Made by a program: the position numbers and the translations under genes
Shown: positions 25,130-34,649 of the stretch, one piece after another
How the letters are laid out: each line of letters opens with the position of its first letter
Position numbering within the stretch: position 1 is the stretch's first letter
Assembly: GCA_963663605.2 (NCBI GenBank)
Contig: CAXXVF010000002.1
Location: forward strand, 2,852,001-2,916,000
Length of the DNA stretch: 64,000 nucleotides
Origin: Sporobacter sp963663605
Lineage (GTDB): Bacteria; Bacillota; Clostridia; Oscillospirales; Oscillospiraceae
Reading direction: 5' to 3'
The notes under the pieces: model-generated
What the model was told of the DNA's origin: nothing
Seen by the model: the letters and a program-made list of their open reading frames with translations, nothing else
Databases searched by the model: none

Positions 25130-25557
25130 ATGCCAGACAAATGTTCTCCACAGACACGCAGCTACAATATGGCCATGATAAAAGGTAAAAATACGAAACC
25201 TGAAATTACTGTTCGGAAATACTTGTTTGCCAAGGGTTTTCGCTTCAGAGTTAATGATAAAAGATACCCGGGGCATTTGATATTGTTTTACCTAAGTATC
25301 ATATTGTAATTTTCGTCAATGGTTGCTTCTGGCATGTCCATGAAGGATGTAAATACTTTGTCTGGCCGGAGAATAATAAAGAATTCTGGCATGACAAATT
25401 AATGTCAAATGTTGAACGAGACCGAAAAAACTACAAATTACTGATTGATGATGGTTGGAAAGTAATACTCTTATGGGAATGTCAATTACGGAAAGAGAAA
25501 GCAGACTTGACTCTACAAGAATTAGTGAAACAAATAACTGAATTAACCTCTCTATAA
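25130..25557 (+). pseudogene. vsr: Very-short-patch repair endonuclease (Vsr), frameshifted
   Basis: The ATG stands behind AAGGAGGGA. MIKGKNTKPEITVRKYLFA and FRFRVNDKRYPG are classic Vsr sequence, then the frame breaks at CCGGGG (25268-25274). In the -1 frame the protein continues as FDIVLPKYHIVIFVNGCFWH, CKYFVWPEN and WKVILLWECQL to a stop at 25557. A one-base deletion accounts for it. Vsr nicks T:G mismatches beside cytosine-C5 methylation sites and normally accompanies a C5 methyltransferase; none is present here, so the gene is the relic of a lost restriction-modification or DISARM-like locus. Confidence 0.8.
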
Positions 25558-25622
25558 ACATCGAACAAACATCAAGAAACCCTTGTAATTTCGGACTTTT
25601 TTGGGAGATCTCATGTCCAGCT

Positions 25623-25935
25623 AAACATCAAATAAACATCAGCATGTAGGTTATGGCCTTTCCGCACCTCGCGAATTACGCTCAAAAAGTTCACAAAAAT
25701 AGCAAAACACCCCGGAATCTTGCGATTTCTAGGTGTTTTTGTTGGTTGCGGAGGCAGGATTTGAACCTACGACCTTCGGGTTGTGAGGTATAATAAATAG
25801 CTCGTTCAATCTCCGATTATCTCCGTTATTCTTTAATTATCAAAGGTTTATGAGGTGGAAGATTAATGCTACCTCGGACTATTTATAGCGGCTTTTTACG
25901 GCAATAAACATCAAATAAACATCAGCTTGTAGGTT
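25623..25935. repeat. attP-like repeat element, copy 2 of 4
   Basis: Same structure as copy 1: left arm pair at 25623-25652, right arm pair at 25906-25935. An additional degenerate arm repeat (AAACATCGAACAAACATC) lies at about 25556-25575. It separates the nuclease/vsr region from the PucR module. The bases between the arms are only moderately conserved apart from the tRNA part and the hairpin position. Confidence 0.8.
25743..25787 (-). pseudogene. tRNA-Met 3'-half remnant, copy 2
   Basis: Same tRNA segment as copy 1, on the minus strand. Here the anticodon has changed from CAT to CAC (plus strand TTGTGAG for TTATGAG), which a working tRNA-Met would not tolerate. The terminator stem beside it (AAAACACC ... 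GGTGTTTT, about 25704-25740) is partly mismatched in its inner part. Confidence 0.75.
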
Positions 25936-26113
25936 CGGAGTTTGATTTTAACGAAATAAAGTGGCGGATTATTGGTCGAAAATCCGCTGTCTTTTTATTC
26001 CCAATTGTACAGATTCAACAAACTAATTTTTTTGTTTTGTACAAATGATGTTGAAAATGCGCGTATTTTGTATTATTTTATATGTAGTACATAACAAGGA
26101 TGGTTGTGAAATA

Positions 26114-27739
26114 ATGTTTACTAAAAACATAGTGCTGGAGACGTTGCAGCAGTACCGTGGCTCACATTATTTGGACAATACCGTTGAACCAAAATTCAAG
26201 TGGCTCTCCTTGCTGCCGGAAAACCCGGATGAAATGGAGCGCAATATTCTATACGTATGCCCGCTTTCGGAGGCTTTAAAACGCAACACGGAAACGCCGG
26301 GGTATTATTACGCCTGCATTCGCGACAGGTTTACTGACGACAACGAGGATATCCGGGCACTATCCGGCATCATAGTCATCAACGAAAATAAAGACGTCTT
26401 ATGGCTGTTTACTATTATTCAGAAACGTTTTATGGAGATCAGCGACTGGATTGATAAAATGCGAGACGCGCTCATCGACAACTGTGATTATCAGCGGCTT
26501 ACCGATCTCTGTGAACCTATATTCAATAACTTCATATCAATATTTGACTCGGCCTATACGCTGTTGGCTTACACAAAAAATATCACATGTCACGACCCCG
26601 TCAACATCGCCATGATGGAAAAGGGATACCATACCGATGAGACATTGCAGAAATTCAGAGACAGAAAGCGCTTTGAGGTCTACGAACAGGAGATGGGGGT
26701 GGTTGTCAGTCCGCCCGGGGTAATAGCCCAGTATGAAATTATAACCAAATGGTGCCGATATGGAGGTGAACTGCGTTTACAGGTCGTCATGGAATGCAGC
26801 CAGATGCCGATGTCGCTTGCGTCCGTTGATTTGTTTGAAATCTTCATGGATCATATAGAAATCTGTTTTCTCAGGCAACAGCGCGCCAACCCGTCGCAAA
26901 TCTACAGCTCTCTGCTGACCGAAATGCTCTATGGAGATCTCGACAACCCGTTTATAATCGCTGAGCGCGCTAAAGCTGCGGACATACCCTTTTCGGGACA
27001 TTTTAACGCCTATCGCATTGTGTTTGAGGATAACTCCACCATCCTTGTCGGACGCTTTGTACAGGAGCTGATGGCTTATCTGCCGAAAGCAAAGATCATC
27101 GCGCATAGATACGAGGTGGTCGCGCTCAATATATATAATCAACAAGATATACAGAAGCAGTCTTTGTCCACTTTATCAAAACTGACTTTCCTGCTTGAGA
27201 AATACGACGCCCTGTGCGGTGTGAGCGAAGAATTCTCCTCACTGGCTGAGCTGAAGCACGCCTACACTCAGGCCACGCGCGCGCAGACGCTGGGGGTGCA
27301 GCTGCGAACGCTCGGAAACCACTGGAATTTCGACAAGGACGTGTTTGAAGCGACCGCGATCGAGAGAAACGGCAATATATTTCATTATGACAATGTTTTC
27401 CTTCACCTCTCGCTTCATTTTTCACAATCAGGATCGTTCGACGTGTTTTATAACACCTTTTGCATCAGGACTATAAACAAATTGCTCGAATATGATAAAG
27501 AAAACCATACGAAACTGGTTCAGGTATTATACGCATATCTTGTTTCCGAAAGGCGGGCGACGACGGCGGGCAAGCTTCTCGGTATGCACAGAAACAGTGT
27601 TCTGTACCATGTTTCACGCATTGAAGAAATTACAGGAGTTGACTTAAACGACTACTGGGCGCGGCTGAAGCTCTCGCTGGCGTTTCATTTCTTCGAGCTT
27701 AAGGAATCAAACAGGCTTTTCTATAACCCAGGCAGATAA
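26114..27739 (+). CDS. PucR/CdaR-family transcriptional regulator
   Basis: 541 residues from MFTKNIVLETLQQYRGS; AAGGATGG is about 12 bases upstream. An in-frame ATG at 26045 exists but lacks a site. The C-terminal 70 residues are the PucR helix-turn-helix (LLEYDKENHTKLVQVLYAYL, then KLLGMHRNSVLYHVSRIEE). The middle third resembles the GGDEF-like region of CdaR/PucR proteins (AYTQATRAQTLGVQL). Such regulators respond to catabolic substrates. It probably controls the transporter/UroD operon that starts 340 bases downstream. A C-terminal fragment of another PucR protein lies at 41.3-41.7 kb. Confidence 0.85.
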   Translation: MFTKNIVLETLQQYRGSHYLDNTVEPKFKWLSLLPENPDEMERNILYVCPLSEALKRNTETPGYYYACIRDRFTDDNEDIRALSGIIVINENKDVLWLFTIIQKRFMEISDWIDKMRDALIDNCDYQRLTDLCEPIFNNFISIFDSAYTLLAYTKNITCHDPVNIAMMEKGYHTDETLQKFRDRKRFEVYEQEMGVVVSPPGVIAQYEIITKWCRYGGELRLQVVMECSQMPMSLASVDLFEIFMDHIEICFLRQQRANPSQIYSSLLTEMLYGDLDNPFIIAERAKAADIPFSGHFNAYRIVFEDNSTILVGRFVQELMAYLPKAKIIAHRYEVVALNIYNQQDIQKQSLSTLSKLTFLLEKYDALCGVSEEFSSLAELKHAYTQATRAQTLGVQLRTLGNHWNFDKDVFEATAIERNGNIFHYDNVFLHLSLHFSQSGSFDVFYNTFCIRTINKLLEYDKENHTKLVQVLYAYLVSERRATTAGKLLGMHRNSVLYHVSRIEEITGVDLNDYWARLKLSLAFHFFELKESNRLFYNPGR

Positions 27740-28079
27740 GCGCGGGTAAAAGCGGCAGCAATTAATATGGATTGGCAAAAATGTTAAATGAGTCGGAAAT
27801 ATTCCTTGTTATGCAAAAATACAAAGGAATCCTTATTATGGATCAGCGCAATCCCGGTGCCGGCGTGTTGAATTTGAGCCTGTTTATGTATAAAACGTAA
27901 AAAATGTCCTGAAAAATACTGCCATATGTAAATGACAGGAAGAGTTAAACAAAGTTAAAATAATACTTACAATGGATTTCGATTACGGTTATAAGAACTA
28001 TACGGAACTGTAGGATTTGACGGCCGCGATCAAAATCAAAGAAGTCATTATATTTATATTAATTAGGAGGAGGATGAAA
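27740..28079 (+). other. Intergenic region before the second ABC operon
   Basis: 340 bases without a gene. AT-rich toward its end. The best -10-like hexamer is TACAAT at about 27968, with only a poor -35 (TTAAAC, 17-base spacer), so any promoter here probably needs an activator such as the PucR protein encoded upstream. No repeat or RNA structure stands out. Confidence 0.4.
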
Positions 28080-29303
28080 ATGAAAAAGATTCTCGCATTA
28101 CTGCTAGCGTCTCTATTGATTTTTACACTTGCAGCGTGTACCGCAAAAACAGAAACACCAAATAACAGTTCCACGCCGAGTTCCCCTGCTCCGTCAGCTT
28201 CAACAGAGAGTGCAGACTCCGCTTCCCTGCCGTCTGAGGCGTCTGATGAAACACCCGCAGATGCTGGCCCCATCGAAAATCCGTCGGCGAACGCAAACTC
28301 CATCGGCTATTTCACAGACGGTGTCGACCCGAATTCCAGAGATACATACAAAATTGTCTTGGCCTATATGAGACCGATGGCGCTGTTCCTGAATATGCGA
28401 GACGCTCTTATTTCGCTGGAACCGGTATTCAATGTTGAAATCACGGATTACTGCGCGAACAGCGACATCGATGAGATGATCCAGAATATCGAGATTTTTG
28501 CCGACCAGGGCTATGACGGTTATATCATCGTTATCGATGCGTCGGCCAATTTGCGTATCAAAGAGGTTCTTGATGACACCGGCCTGCCGTATATTGATAT
28601 TTTAAATTCCGTTCGCGACTCCAGTGGCAGCTCGATAGTTCATTGCATCGGCATGGAAGGAATTTCAGTCGGCAGAGAGATGACAAAGTGGCTATTTGAC
28701 AATTACGAAAACTACTGGGGAGAAATTGATACTTCCAAGCTGGGGCTTCTTAATTTTACCTTCTCGCCGAATAAAGACTTTCACGACCGCTACGAGGGGA
28801 ATTTAGCAATGTTCCAAGAGATGGTGCCCGGCAACACAAACACTTTCGAGGCGGACGGCGTGACGGGGGGGCTGAACGAGGAAACGGGATATGATCTGGC
28901 GTCGGCAATTCTCGCGGCCAATCCGGAGGTGGAGTACTGGTTTATCCCCGCGTGCCTCGAATTGTATGCTCAGGGAGCTATGCGTGCGGCTGAGTCTCTC
29001 GGAATGCAGGATCGCGTCCTTATCACGGCGGTGAACAGCGAAGTCCTGACCGCGTTGTGGGACAGCGGCTACGAGGGCTGCTGGGTTTCTTGTGTGGCGT
29101 CCGCGCCTTACCAGTACGCGGCACCCGCTCTGAGCGGAATTGTTTCCTTGTTGAATGGTACTGAGACGGTCGAATCACTCTGGTCCGATATCCGCAAGCC
29201 TACCGATGAGCTGACGTTCTATGAAATCGCAACTGAAATAGTAACAAAAGACACGTATCTTGATTATTTTGAATACGTGCGCACAGAAAGCGGTCTGTCA
29301 TAA
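28080..29303 (+). CDS. Ribose-type ABC transporter substrate-binding lipoprotein (paralogue A)
   Basis: 407 residues; start chosen at the ATG spaced 8 bases from TAGGAGGAGG. Signal peptide with lipobox TLAAC, then a low-complexity Ser/Pro/Thr/Ala linker (residues 25-70). The type I periplasmic-binding fold follows: YFTDGVDPNSRDTYKIV, MIQNIEIFADQGYDGYIIVI and ELYAQGAMRAAESLGMQD. It is closely related to the orphan protein at 46387 (shared GYF-DG-DP-SR-TY and NSVRD segments), so the two form a subfamily of their own. It feeds the permease-ATPase fusion and permease encoded at 30641-34394. Confidence 0.88.
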   Translation: MKKILALLLASLLIFTLAACTAKTETPNNSSTPSSPAPSASTESADSASLPSEASDETPADAGPIENPSANANSIGYFTDGVDPNSRDTYKIVLAYMRPMALFLNMRDALISLEPVFNVEITDYCANSDIDEMIQNIEIFADQGYDGYIIVIDASANLRIKEVLDDTGLPYIDILNSVRDSSGSSIVHCIGMEGISVGREMTKWLFDNYENYWGEIDTSKLGLLNFTFSPNKDFHDRYEGNLAMFQEMVPGNTNTFEADGVTGGLNEETGYDLASAILAANPEVEYWFIPACLELYAQGAMRAAESLGMQDRVLITAVNSEVLTALWDSGYEGCWVSCVASAPYQYAAPALSGIVSLLNGTETVESLWSDIRKPTDELTFYEIATEIVTKDTYLDYFEYVRTESGLS

Positions 29304-29497
29304 GCTGCATCAGAGAATCAGAGAAGCTGTGTTTATGGGTTAGAAAGCACCAGATCGGCGGCGATTTTTCCGCCGTGCCTCGTTAAATTTCCTTGGAATA
29401 AGTATTCCTGCAAAATCTGCCTTGCCCGACGAAAAAATTTACTCGCAGCTGCGGCCTTTACACGTATGAACACAGCTTCTGATATTGGATCACGTTT

Positions 29498-29533
29498 TGG
29501 CGGCCGGGCTATATATTAGCTGCCTGGCCGCCA
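29498..29533 (+). promoter_or_regulatory. Hairpin between binding-protein and UroD-like genes
   Basis: TGGCGGCCGGGC pairs with GCCTGGCCGCCA (12 bp with one G-T pair, 12-base loop) 195 bases after the binding-protein stop. No T-run follows. It probably uncouples the level of the binding-protein message from that of the downstream genes. Confidence 0.6.
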
Positions 29534-29591
29534 TAAAACTAACCGCTCATCTTTATGAGAGAAAAGTAAAGATAGAAAGTACGGGTGAAAT

Positions 29592-30602
29592 ATGCTCAGT
29601 GCAAAGCAAAATTTTCTCGAGACGATAAAACGCCGCGGAAAGCCCGACCGGATTGTTAAGCAATTTGAAGGGACCGCATTCCTGCCCGGCGACCCGGTGG
29701 CGCTCTTTGTCCGCGGGCAGCGCTACGCCGGCATGCCACCGAAGCAGGATATGTGGGGAACGGAAATCATCTGGCCCGAGGGGGTTCCGGCCGCCATGCC
29801 GCACGTCACGGCGGAGAATAAAGTTATTAAGGATATCACGCGTTGGCGTGATTTCGCGAAGGTGCCCGACCTGATCGCGAACTGCTCACAGGATGAGCTA
29901 TGGGAGCCCTATCTGAAGCGCGTTTCGGAGGTCGACCACGAAAACAACCTGGTGATGGCCTTTGCGCCCACCGGCGTCTTTGAGCGTTTGCATTTTTTAA
30001 TGGGCTTTGAGGACATGTTTATTAATTTTATGACCGAGCCGGAGGCGATGGCCGATCTGTGCGCGGCCATTGGCGAGTACCGCTACAACGGTATGAAACT
30101 GATGATCGATCATGTGCACCCCGACGTTCTCCACTCTCACGACGACTGGGGCAGCAAGAATAATCTTTTCATACAACCGGAGCTCTGGCGCGAATTTATC
30201 AAGCCCCAGTACGAAAAGGCATACGGCTACGCCCACAACAACGGCGTCATAATCGAACACCACGCCGATTCCTTCTGTGAGCAGATAGTGGAGGATATGG
30301 TCGAACTGCATATCGACGTTTGGCAGGGCGTGCTGCCTCAGAACGATATTGTGAAGCTGCAAAAACAGCTGGACGGGCGCATGGCGCTTATGGGCGGCAT
30401 AGACGCGGCAATAGTTGACCGTGCCGACTCCTCTGAAGATGAGATCCGGGCTGAAACGCGCCGCGCTCTTGATACCTATTGTCCGAACGGAAACTTCATA
30501 CCGTGTATCACTTACGGCGGCCCCGGAACGATCTATCCTCAAGGCGATAAATATATCAATGATGAAATCGACAGCTACAACATTGAAAATTTTGGTCTGT
30601 AA
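29592..30602 (+). CDS. Uroporphyrinogen-decarboxylase-fold protein (methyltransferase-like)
   Basis: 336 residues, weak ribosome-binding site (GGGTGA). It belongs to the UroD superfamily that includes MtaA, CmuA and O-demethylase methyltransferases: FAPTGVFERLHFLMGFEDMF, then HSHDDWGSKNNLFIQPELWR and GGIDAAIVD. In corrinoid methyltransferases a His-x-Cys zinc pair occurs near residue 225; here the equivalent reads H224-A-D226, so zinc would need different ligands. True heme synthesis is unlikely because of the location inside an ABC transporter operon and because its partners are absent. A role on methylated or methoxylated substrates is plausible inference. No corrinoid protein is nearby. 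Confidence 0.8.
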   Translation: MLSAKQNFLETIKRRGKPDRIVKQFEGTAFLPGDPVALFVRGQRYAGMPPKQDMWGTEIIWPEGVPAAMPHVTAENKVIKDITRWRDFAKVPDLIANCSQDELWEPYLKRVSEVDHENNLVMAFAPTGVFERLHFLMGFEDMFINFMTEPEAMADLCAAIGEYRYNGMKLMIDHVHPDVLHSHDDWGSKNNLFIQPELWREFIKPQYEKAYGYAHNNGVIIEHHADSFCEQIVEDMVELHIDVWQGVLPQNDIVKLQKQLDGRMALMGGIDAAIVDRADSSEDEIRAETRRALDTYCPNGNFIPCITYGGPGTIYPQGDKYINDEIDSYNIENFGL

Positions 30603-30640
30603 GAGTATGCTCAGCAAAAAAGGTTGCGGAGGAAAAATCT

Positions 30641-33166
30641 ATGGATAAAGCCGGTAGGATTAAAAAGTTTCTGAGATCAAAAACAGTCACTTTAGTTGGA
30701 ATACTATTGCTGATCGTGCTATTTTTTTGGTATGTTTCGCCGAAACACTCCTACCTGAGCATCAGGAATATAACAAGCATTCTAAACTCCATGGTGCTTT
30801 ATATTCTGTTTGCCGTCGGGGTGTCCATGCCAATCCTTTTAGGTGAGATTGACCTGTCATCCGGATATGTGGGTACAGCCGCGGGAGCCCTTATGGCAAA
30901 GCTTTTGGCCGAAATCGGCGTTCCATGGTATATTGTCATTAGTATTTGTCTTCTGCTTGGGATTGCATTCGGTGTCCTCAACGCTGTGCTTATTAATAAG
31001 TTTCGCATTCAGAGTTTTATCGCGACGCTTGCGGTAGGATCGTTTATTGCCCAAGGCGTCTCGCTTATAGTGTCCGGCGGCAGGCCGATAAATTTCGATG
31101 ATCCGGTAATTGTTTGGGTCGGAACCTACAAGATCGGGGGAATCGTTCCGGTTACGGTTGTCATATCTCTGTTGGTGATTCTGATTTACGGCATTATCCT
31201 TGCCAAAACGAAGTTCGGGCGCAGTATCTACCTTAGCGGCGGCGGCAGGCAGGCCGCGCGATTGGCAGGCCTTAATCCTGAAAGGCTGTCATATATCCTT
31301 TTTGCCAACAGTGGTATGCTCGGCGCTTTAGCCGGCATTCTTTTTGCCGCGCGCCTGAAAACAGGCGACCTGAGCGGTACTAACGCTTATTCCTTCCCGG
31401 CAGTCACCGCCGTAATATTCGGCGGGATATCTTTCGGCGGCGGTTCGGGCAATATGTTTGGCTGCTTCCTGGGGCTTCTCATCATCAACGGCTTTAACAA
31501 CGGGCTGACTATTATGCGTGTCACGTCTTACTGGCAGGATGTCGCCTCGGGCGTTCTGCTTATTCTTGCGCTGACGCTTGACTATTTCAATAATCGCCGA
31601 GCGGTTGGGATGGAGACCCCAAAGGTGCAGAAGCACGAACCGGTCGTCGCCGCGGAGCAGGCAGGCGCTGGAACGGAGCAATTTCTTGAATTTACCAATA
31701 TCAGCAAAGCGTTTCCCGGGGTGCAGGCGCTTGATAATGTCAGTTTCCGGGCGGACGGAGGCAGGGTTTGCGCTTTGATGGGAGAGAACGGCGCCGGGAA
31801 GAGCACGCTGTTAAAGATTCTGAGCGGCGACCTGCAGCCGGACGAGGGGCGTATGTACATAAACGGTGAGGTGAAGAGCTTTGCGTCGCCGGACCAATCG
31901 ATTAAAGCGAGTATAAGCGTGATATATCAGGAGCGCCAGCTTATAAGCGCGATGAGCGTGATGGAAAACATATTCCTGGACGACCTTCACGAAAACAGGC
32001 TTGGTTTTATCAACAAGCCGCAGCTGCGCCGAAAGACACAGGAAATAATAGATGCTTTTGGGCTGCCGATAAAGCCGACGGATGTTGTGGGACGCCTTTC
32101 GGTTGCGCATCAGCAGATGATTGAGATCATGAAAGCATACAGGCGGGATTCGGATATTTTTGCCTTTGATGAACCAACCGCCCCGCTTACAGCCGGGGAG
32201 ATTACAGTTTTATTTAACCTGATCAGACAACTGAAAGAACGCGGAAAAATCATTATATACGTATCGCACCGTATGGCTGAAGTATTTCAGATATCAGACG
32301 ACATTATTGTACTCAAAGACGGGCAGCTGATGACGAAGTTTAAAACTACTGAGACGGACGAAAGGGATCTCGTAAAAGCTATGGTCGGGCGCGACATAGG
32401 CGATACATACGCAAACCTGAGACGGAACGATAAAGTGGGCGATGTTATACTTGAGATAAAGAATCTCGAATCGGAGTATGTACATGATGTTAGCTTTAAG
32501 CTAAGGCGGGGGGAGGTGTTGGGTTTTGCCGGCCTTGTTGGCGCCGGCCGGACCGAGGTCATGCGGGCGGTATTCGGGGCCGACCCGGTTATCTCCGGCG
32601 AGATGTGGCTGGACGGCAAAGCCGTCAGTTTCAAGTCGCCCAAGAACGCTATAGACGGCGGCATCGCGCTGTGTCCGGAGGACAGAAAAGAGCAAGGGCT
32701 CGTACTGGGACGGTCACTTAGGGAAAACATCAGCATCCCGGTGCTGTCCAAGATGAGGAAAAGGCTGTTTATTGATGTAAAAAAGGAAGAAAGCCTGGCG
32801 TCCGCGGCGGTGAAAAAGTACTCTATCAAGACGCCGACGACCGAAAAACTGATGGTCGAGCTATCAGGCGGCAACCAGCAAAAAACCATACTTGGGCGCT
32901 GGACATCGGAAATGATGGAAACGAAGGTCCTAATTCTTGATGAGCCGACAAAAGGAATCGACGTCGGCACAAAGGCGGAAGTTTATCAGACGGTGCACGA
33001 CCTTGCTTCTCTTGGGATCGGCGTTATCTTTATTTCATCCGAATTGGTCGAGGTGCTCAACATAAGCAATAGAATTATCGTCATGCATAACGGACGCATT
33101 ACGGGCGAAGTTACAAGGCATGAGGCAACGGAAGAGCGTGTCCTTGAACTGGCAATGAAAGATTAG
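30641..33166 (+). CDS. Natural fusion of ribose-type permease and two-domain ATPase
   Basis: 841 residues in one uninterrupted frame. Residues 1-320 form an RbsC-like permease (about nine hydrophobic segments, LLGEIDLSSGYVGTAAGALM, coupling loop KTKFGRSIYLSGGGRQAARL). A linker of about 25 residues (around PKVQKHEPVVAAEQAGAG) leads to an RbsA-like ATPase with Walker A GENGAGKSTLLK, degenerate signature LSVAHQQMIEIMK and Walker B IFAFDEPTAPL, then a second half with LSGGNQQKTILGRW and LILDEPTKGIDVG. These are normally separate genes, as in the operon at 11.5-16.2 kb. The fused protein lengthens the cytoplasmic side only, so topology works. It pairs with the permease at 33180. Confidence 0.9.
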   Translation: MDKAGRIKKFLRSKTVTLVGILLLIVLFFWYVSPKHSYLSIRNITSILNSMVLYILFAVGVSMPILLGEIDLSSGYVGTAAGALMAKLLAEIGVPWYIVISICLLLGIAFGVLNAVLINKFRIQSFIATLAVGSFIAQGVSLIVSGGRPINFDDPVIVWVGTYKIGGIVPVTVVISLLVILIYGIILAKTKFGRSIYLSGGGRQAARLAGLNPERLSYILFANSGMLGALAGILFAARLKTGDLSGTNAYSFPAVTAVIFGGISFGGGSGNMFGCFLGLLIINGFNNGLTIMRVTSYWQDVASGVLLILALTLDYFNNRRAVGMETPKVQKHEPVVAAEQAGAGTEQFLEFTNISKAFPGVQALDNVSFRADGGRVCALMGENGAGKSTLLKILSGDLQPDEGRMYINGEVKSFASPDQSIKASISVIYQERQLISAMSVMENIFLDDLHENRLGFINKPQLRRKTQEIIDAFGLPIKPTDVVGRLSVAHQQMIEIMKAYRRDSDIFAFDEPTAPLTAGEITVLFNLIRQLKERGKIIIYVSHRMAEVFQISDDIIVLKDGQLMTKFKTTETDERDLVKAMVGRDIGDTYANLRRNDKVGDVILEIKNLESEYVHDVSFKLRRGEVLGFAGLVGAGRTEVMRAVFGADPVISGEMWLDGKAVSFKSPKNAIDGGIALCPEDRKEQGLVLGRSLRENISIPVLSKMRKRLFIDVKKEESLASAAVKKYSIKTPTTEKLMVELSGGNQQKTILGRWTSEMMETKVLILDEPTKGIDVGTKAEVYQTVHDLASLGIGVIFISSELVEVLNISNRIIVMHNGRITGEVTRHEATEERVLELAMKD

Positions 33167-33179
33167 GGGGGACGCTGTT

Positions 33180-34394
33180 ATGTTGATTTTATCTATCATA
33201 TTTATTGGAATTGGAGCGCTCGCGCTGATAGCGGGGATCGCGTCCCTTAGTGTCCAGACGGTCCCGCTGCTGGGCGCCGTTTCAGGCACTCTTGGAGTAA
33301 GTCTCGTATTTTTCGGGGTAATTTTATTAGCCGTGGGGGTAACGACGCTTCTTTATGAAAAAAACGAAAAGTCGCGGCAGACCCTCAAAAAGCTGATTAA
33401 TGTGAAGGAATTCACACTGATCATTGTTTTAGCGGTCTTTATATACTTGTTCTGGGTCATTAATCCTAACTATCTTTCTCTCGGCAATGTAAGAGCCATA
33501 TTCAACTCGGCGTTTGTCATGGGTACTCTCGCGATTGGCCTGTCCTGTCTTCTGATCAGCGGCACGATCGATCTTTCAGCCGGCAACACCGGCATGATGG
33601 CGGGTATCATTATCGCGCTCCTTCTCAAGGCCAATGTCCCATGGATTCCGGCGTTTCTCATAACACTTGTCTTTGGCGTCGTTACGGGCCTGATTAACGC
33701 ATTTTTTGTCAACCGTATGAGATTCGTGCCGTTTATATCAACGCTTGCCCTCAGCACAATTTATGCCGGTCTATCGCTCGTCATCACAAACGCCGCGAAC
33801 ATACCTATCAACAGTGAGGGATTCCTGGTGCTGGGATCAACTAATCTCTGGATATTCCCGCTCCCGTTTATAATCATGTTCGTCCTGTTGATCGTCTACG
33901 GCGTTATTTTGTCCGCTACGGGGTTTGGGCGTCGGACATATATGACGGGCGGTAATGCGAATGCCGCGAGGCTTGCGGGGATCAAACCAAAAAGAATCAC
34001 AGCGATTCTTTTTGTAAACAGCGGCGTTATCGCGTGTTTGGCAGGCATGATCCTGGCCTCGCGGATGGCTATGGGCTCGCCGTCGGGTGTTACAGGGTCG
34101 GATTTGGACGGCATTACGGCAGCTGTTCTCGGAGGCATAGCTTTCACAGGCGGGGCGGGCAATATGGTCGGCGTTTTCTTCGGCATTCTGCTGATCACAA
34201 GCTTTCAGAATGGCCTAGTTGTCGCCAATCTCGACTCGTACTATCAGGTCACCGCAAAAGGCGTCTTGCTGATCGCCGCTTTGATTCTCGATTATTACCG
34301 CGAAAAAGCAAGGCTCAAGTCCCAGAGCGCCAGCCGGCTAAGCGAGGTTAAAAAAACAGCGTCTAGCACTAGTTTTACAGGAGTGTCGCACTAA
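33180..34394 (+). CDS. Ribose-type ABC transporter permease with extended N-terminus
   Basis: 404 residues, ATG 13 bases after the fusion-gene stop, with GGGGGGAC as site. A standard RbsC-like region (LISGTIDLSAGNTGMMAG, coupling loop GFGRRTYMTGGNANAARL) begins at about residue 75. Before it are two extra hydrophobic segments (about residues 1-55) and a charged stretch EKNEKSRQTLKKLI, absent from most relatives, which average 320-340 residues. It likely forms the channel with the permease half of the 30641 fusion. Last gene of the operon; no clear terminator before the insertion debris. Confidence 0.87.
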   Translation: MLILSIIFIGIGALALIAGIASLSVQTVPLLGAVSGTLGVSLVFFGVILLAVGVTTLLYEKNEKSRQTLKKLINVKEFTLIIVLAVFIYLFWVINPNYLSLGNVRAIFNSAFVMGTLAIGLSCLLISGTIDLSAGNTGMMAGIIIALLLKANVPWIPAFLITLVFGVVTGLINAFFVNRMRFVPFISTLALSTIYAGLSLVITNAANIPINSEGFLVLGSTNLWIFPLPFIIMFVLLIVYGVILSATGFGRRTYMTGGNANAARLAGIKPKRITAILFVNSGVIACLAGMILASRMAMGSPSGVTGSDLDGITAAVLGGIAFTGGAGNMVGVFFGILLITSFQNGLVVANLDSYYQVTAKGVLLIAALILDYYREKARLKSQSASRLSEVKKTASSTSFTGVSH

Positions 34395-34515
34395 GATAGT
34401 CAAAGAACATAATAAAAGGCGGCGCCTGGCAATTGATATGCTGCCTCCAGAGCAGACAGTGAAAAAATAACATTGTTGAAAAGGTTAAGGAAAACTGGAC
34501 ACGAAGATAAGTTTT

Positions 34516-34641
34516 TTAAGAATTTTGTGCCTCAAATTGAGCTGGGCTGACCCGACCCAAGGCCGAATGAATCCGTTTCGTGTTGTAGTATAGTTCTATA
34601 TATCTAAAAATATCACGCCGAGCTTGTTCAGGATTGCCGTA
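34516..34641 (-). pseudogene. IS3-family orfB C-terminal remnant
   Basis: The minus-strand frame reads EQARRDIFRYIELYYNTKRI followed by HSALGRVSPAQFE and a stop, the usual end of IS3 OrfB transposases. Upstream coding sequence is replaced by the plus-strand IS256 remnant at 34.65 kb, so only about 40 residues survive. Confidence 0.75.
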
Positions 34642-34649
34642 ATGGGCAT

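Noticed and set aside
29592..30602. Uroporphyrinogen decarboxylase of heme synthesis (hemE)
   Set aside because: No other heme genes nearby, and the location inside a transporter operon and sequence motifs fit the methyltransferase-like branch better.
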